Assembly: GCA_002722775.1 (NCBI GenBank) | Contig: PBMU01000005.1 | Location: 1 to 33,765 of the forward strand | Direction of reading: 5' to 3' | DNA length: 33,765 nt | From: Rhodospirillaceae bacterium | Lineage (GTDB): Bacteria; Pseudomonadota; Alphaproteobacteria; Thalassobaculales; Thalassobaculaceae | In this document: one piece after another, positions 32,640 to 33,765 of the stretch | Layout of the letters: every line of letters begins with the position of its first letter | Numbering within the stretch: the stretch's first letter is position 1 | Made by a program: the position numbers and the translations under genes | The notes under the pieces: generated by a model | Told to the model about the DNA's origin: nothing | What the model saw: only the letters and a program-made list of their open reading frames with translations | The model's database searches: none

Positions 32640-33765
32640 TCAACCAAGCTTCATCTTATCTATTCCAACGATCTTGTCGTAGAGCATGTAGAGTGCCAAC
32701 ACCAAGCCAAGTAACAGCACTCCCAGCGCGGCCCCCAAACCCCAATTCAAAGTGTTGCTAATGTGCGATGCGATGAAATGCGAAATAAACGTACCAGTCC
32801 TCCCACCGACCAGGGCCGGGGTGATGTAATAGCCGATCGAGAGGATGAATACGAGAATGCAGCCTGCACCAACGCCCGCGACCGTGTTTGGCATGTAAAC
32901 ACGCACGAAGGCCGTGAAGGGCGTCGCACCCAGCGAACGCGCTGCGCGAATATAGGACGGCGAGATCGTTTTCATCACCGAGTAGAGCGGCAGGATCATG
33001 AACGGCAATAGAATGTGGGTCATAGCCACGAACGTACCGATCTTGTTATGAATCATTTGCAAACGATTATCGTCTGAAAGAATACCAATAGCGACGAGGA
33101 GGTCGTTCAACACGCCCTCGGTCTGCAATAGGGCTATCCAAGCAGTAGTTCGCACCAGGAGCGATGTCCAGAACGGCAGCAAGACCAAAATCATCAACAG
33201 ATTACTGGTCCGAAGAGGCAGGGTTGCTAAGAGATAAGCTGTCGGATAGCCGAGCAAGACACATAGCAACGTAATTAACCCACTCATCCACAAGGTCTTC
33301 CAAAACAGCTGAAGGTAAACTTGTCGATTTTCAGGCTGCCAAGTAACTATCCCGAGGTCGTCGAGGCGCATATCGATCGAAGCGAGGAAATAACTCGATG
33401 TGAGAGTGCCGGCCTCCCGCTTGATCAGACGCCAGGTATTGATGTCGCCCCACTTTTTGTCAATTTTCTGGATCATCTGGTCGGCATAGGGTGGTTTGGT
33501 GATCTTGAGCGAGCGGCGCCCCGATTTGCGCAGCAGGCTAGCCATTCCAGGTTTTTCATAATTTAGTCGCCGGCCGACACGGCCAAGCGTTTTGGCCTTA
33601 AACGCAACCCCGATGTCCTCCACCGCCGCCTGGAACACAGCATCCGACGGGAGCCGGTCACCGGTTTCATCCCAATTGGCGATCGCTACGACCGTCTTCG
33701 GCAGCACCTCTGCTACAATTTGGTTCTCCACGCTGCGGTAGAGCATGTCAAAGATCGGTAGTATG
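32640..33765 (-). CDS. ABC transporter permease, PotB-like (5' end off window)
   Basis: Partner permease of the polyamine-type ABC importer. The reading frame is open to the right window edge, reading ILPIFDMLYRSVEN, so the first membrane segment is cut off; an ATG at 33746 lies inside that segment's tail and is not the true start. About 375 residues are visible. A long loop of about 130 residues (about 10-140) after the first span sets this group of permeases apart from short PotB. The EAA loop is RAARSLGATPFTAFVRVYMPN. It precedes the PotC-like gene by 12 bases. Confidence 0.88.
   Translation of the reverse strand, partial: ILPIFDMLYRSVENQIVAEVLPKTVVAIANWDETGDRLPSDAVFQAAVEDIGVAFKAKTLGRVGRRLNYEKPGMASLLRKSGRRSLKITKPPYADQMIQKIDKKWGDINTWRLIKREAGTLTSSYFLASIDMRLDDLGIVTWQPENRQVYLQLFWKTLWMSGLITLLCVLLGYPTAYLLATLPLRTSNLLMILVLLPFWTSLLVRTTAWIALLQTEGVLNDLLVAIGILSDDNRLQMIHNKIGTFVAMTHILLPFMILPLYSVMKTISPSYIRAARSLGATPFTAFVRVYMPNTVAGVGAGCILVFILSIGYYITPALVGGRTGTFISHFIASHISNTLNWGLGAALGVLLLGLVLALYMLYDKIVGIDKMKLG

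Overview
The window looks like chromosomal DNA of a marine-type alphaproteobacterium. The basis is moderately GC-rich coding DNA, a fused two-domain MnmC, a YcgN/UPF0260 protein, TRAP and PotB/PotC-type transporters, and a dense set of small catabolic operons of oxidoreductases, amidases and CoA enzymes. This assignment is an inference from gene content; there is no rRNA or other marker gene. I see no tRNA, rRNA, CRISPR array, insertion sequence or phage gene.

Layout: (1) 1-4786: a 3-hydroxyisobutyrate-dehydrogenase-like enzyme (minus strand, cut by the window start), divergent from an amidase; then about 800 bases without a supported gene; then an acetolactate-synthase-like ThDP enzyme. (2) 4827-8862, minus strand: a fadH-type 2,4-dienoyl-CoA reductase, a possible 55-residue ORF and two tandem paralogous EamA permeases. 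(3) 9035-10983, plus strand: a TauD/TfdA dioxygenase and a ketopantoate-reductase-family enzyme. (4) 11211-13343, minus strand: a DHA2-type MFS exporter and a YbaK-like tRNA deacylase, which has a decayed OsmC-family gene in frame upstream. (5) 13895-17014, plus strand: a complete TRAP transporter (dctP, hairpin, dctQ, dctM). (6) 17052-17558, minus strand: an unknown one-pass membrane protein. (7) 18056-22044, plus strand: an SDR/GST/zinc-alcohol-dehydrogenase operon and a Frc-like CoA transferase. (8) 22139-24169, minus strand: mnmC. (9) 24227-28252, plus strand: a small unknown protein coupled to an SDR gene broken by an early amber codon, an SCP2-like / alpha-beta hydrolase / class II aldolase-like / YcgN run, and a small membrane-anchored protein. 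(10) 28253-30598: an AT-richer gap ending in two tandem intrinsic terminators, then a coupled VOC-protein/amidase pair. (11) 31145-33765, minus strand: a PadR-like regulator downstream of two polyamine-type ABC permeases, the first of which runs off the window.

Functionally, most genes suit uptake (TRAP, ABC) and stepwise breakdown of small carboxylic, amide or CoA-linked compounds (amidases, dioxygenase, SDRs, GST, CoA transferase, ThDP enzyme, FadH, hydrolase), with exporters (EamA pair, MFS) alongside. Two tRNA-quality genes (mnmC, YbaK-like) are scattered among them. No substrate can be read from sequence alone. Two genes are visibly broken (the OsmC remnant and the SDR with an early stop). 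I did not find a convincing new defence or mobile system. The features most worth a second look are the OsmC-YbaK open frame, the amber-interrupted SDR, the orphan tandem terminators, the unlisted 55-residue ORF beside fadH, and the coupled VOC/amidase pair.
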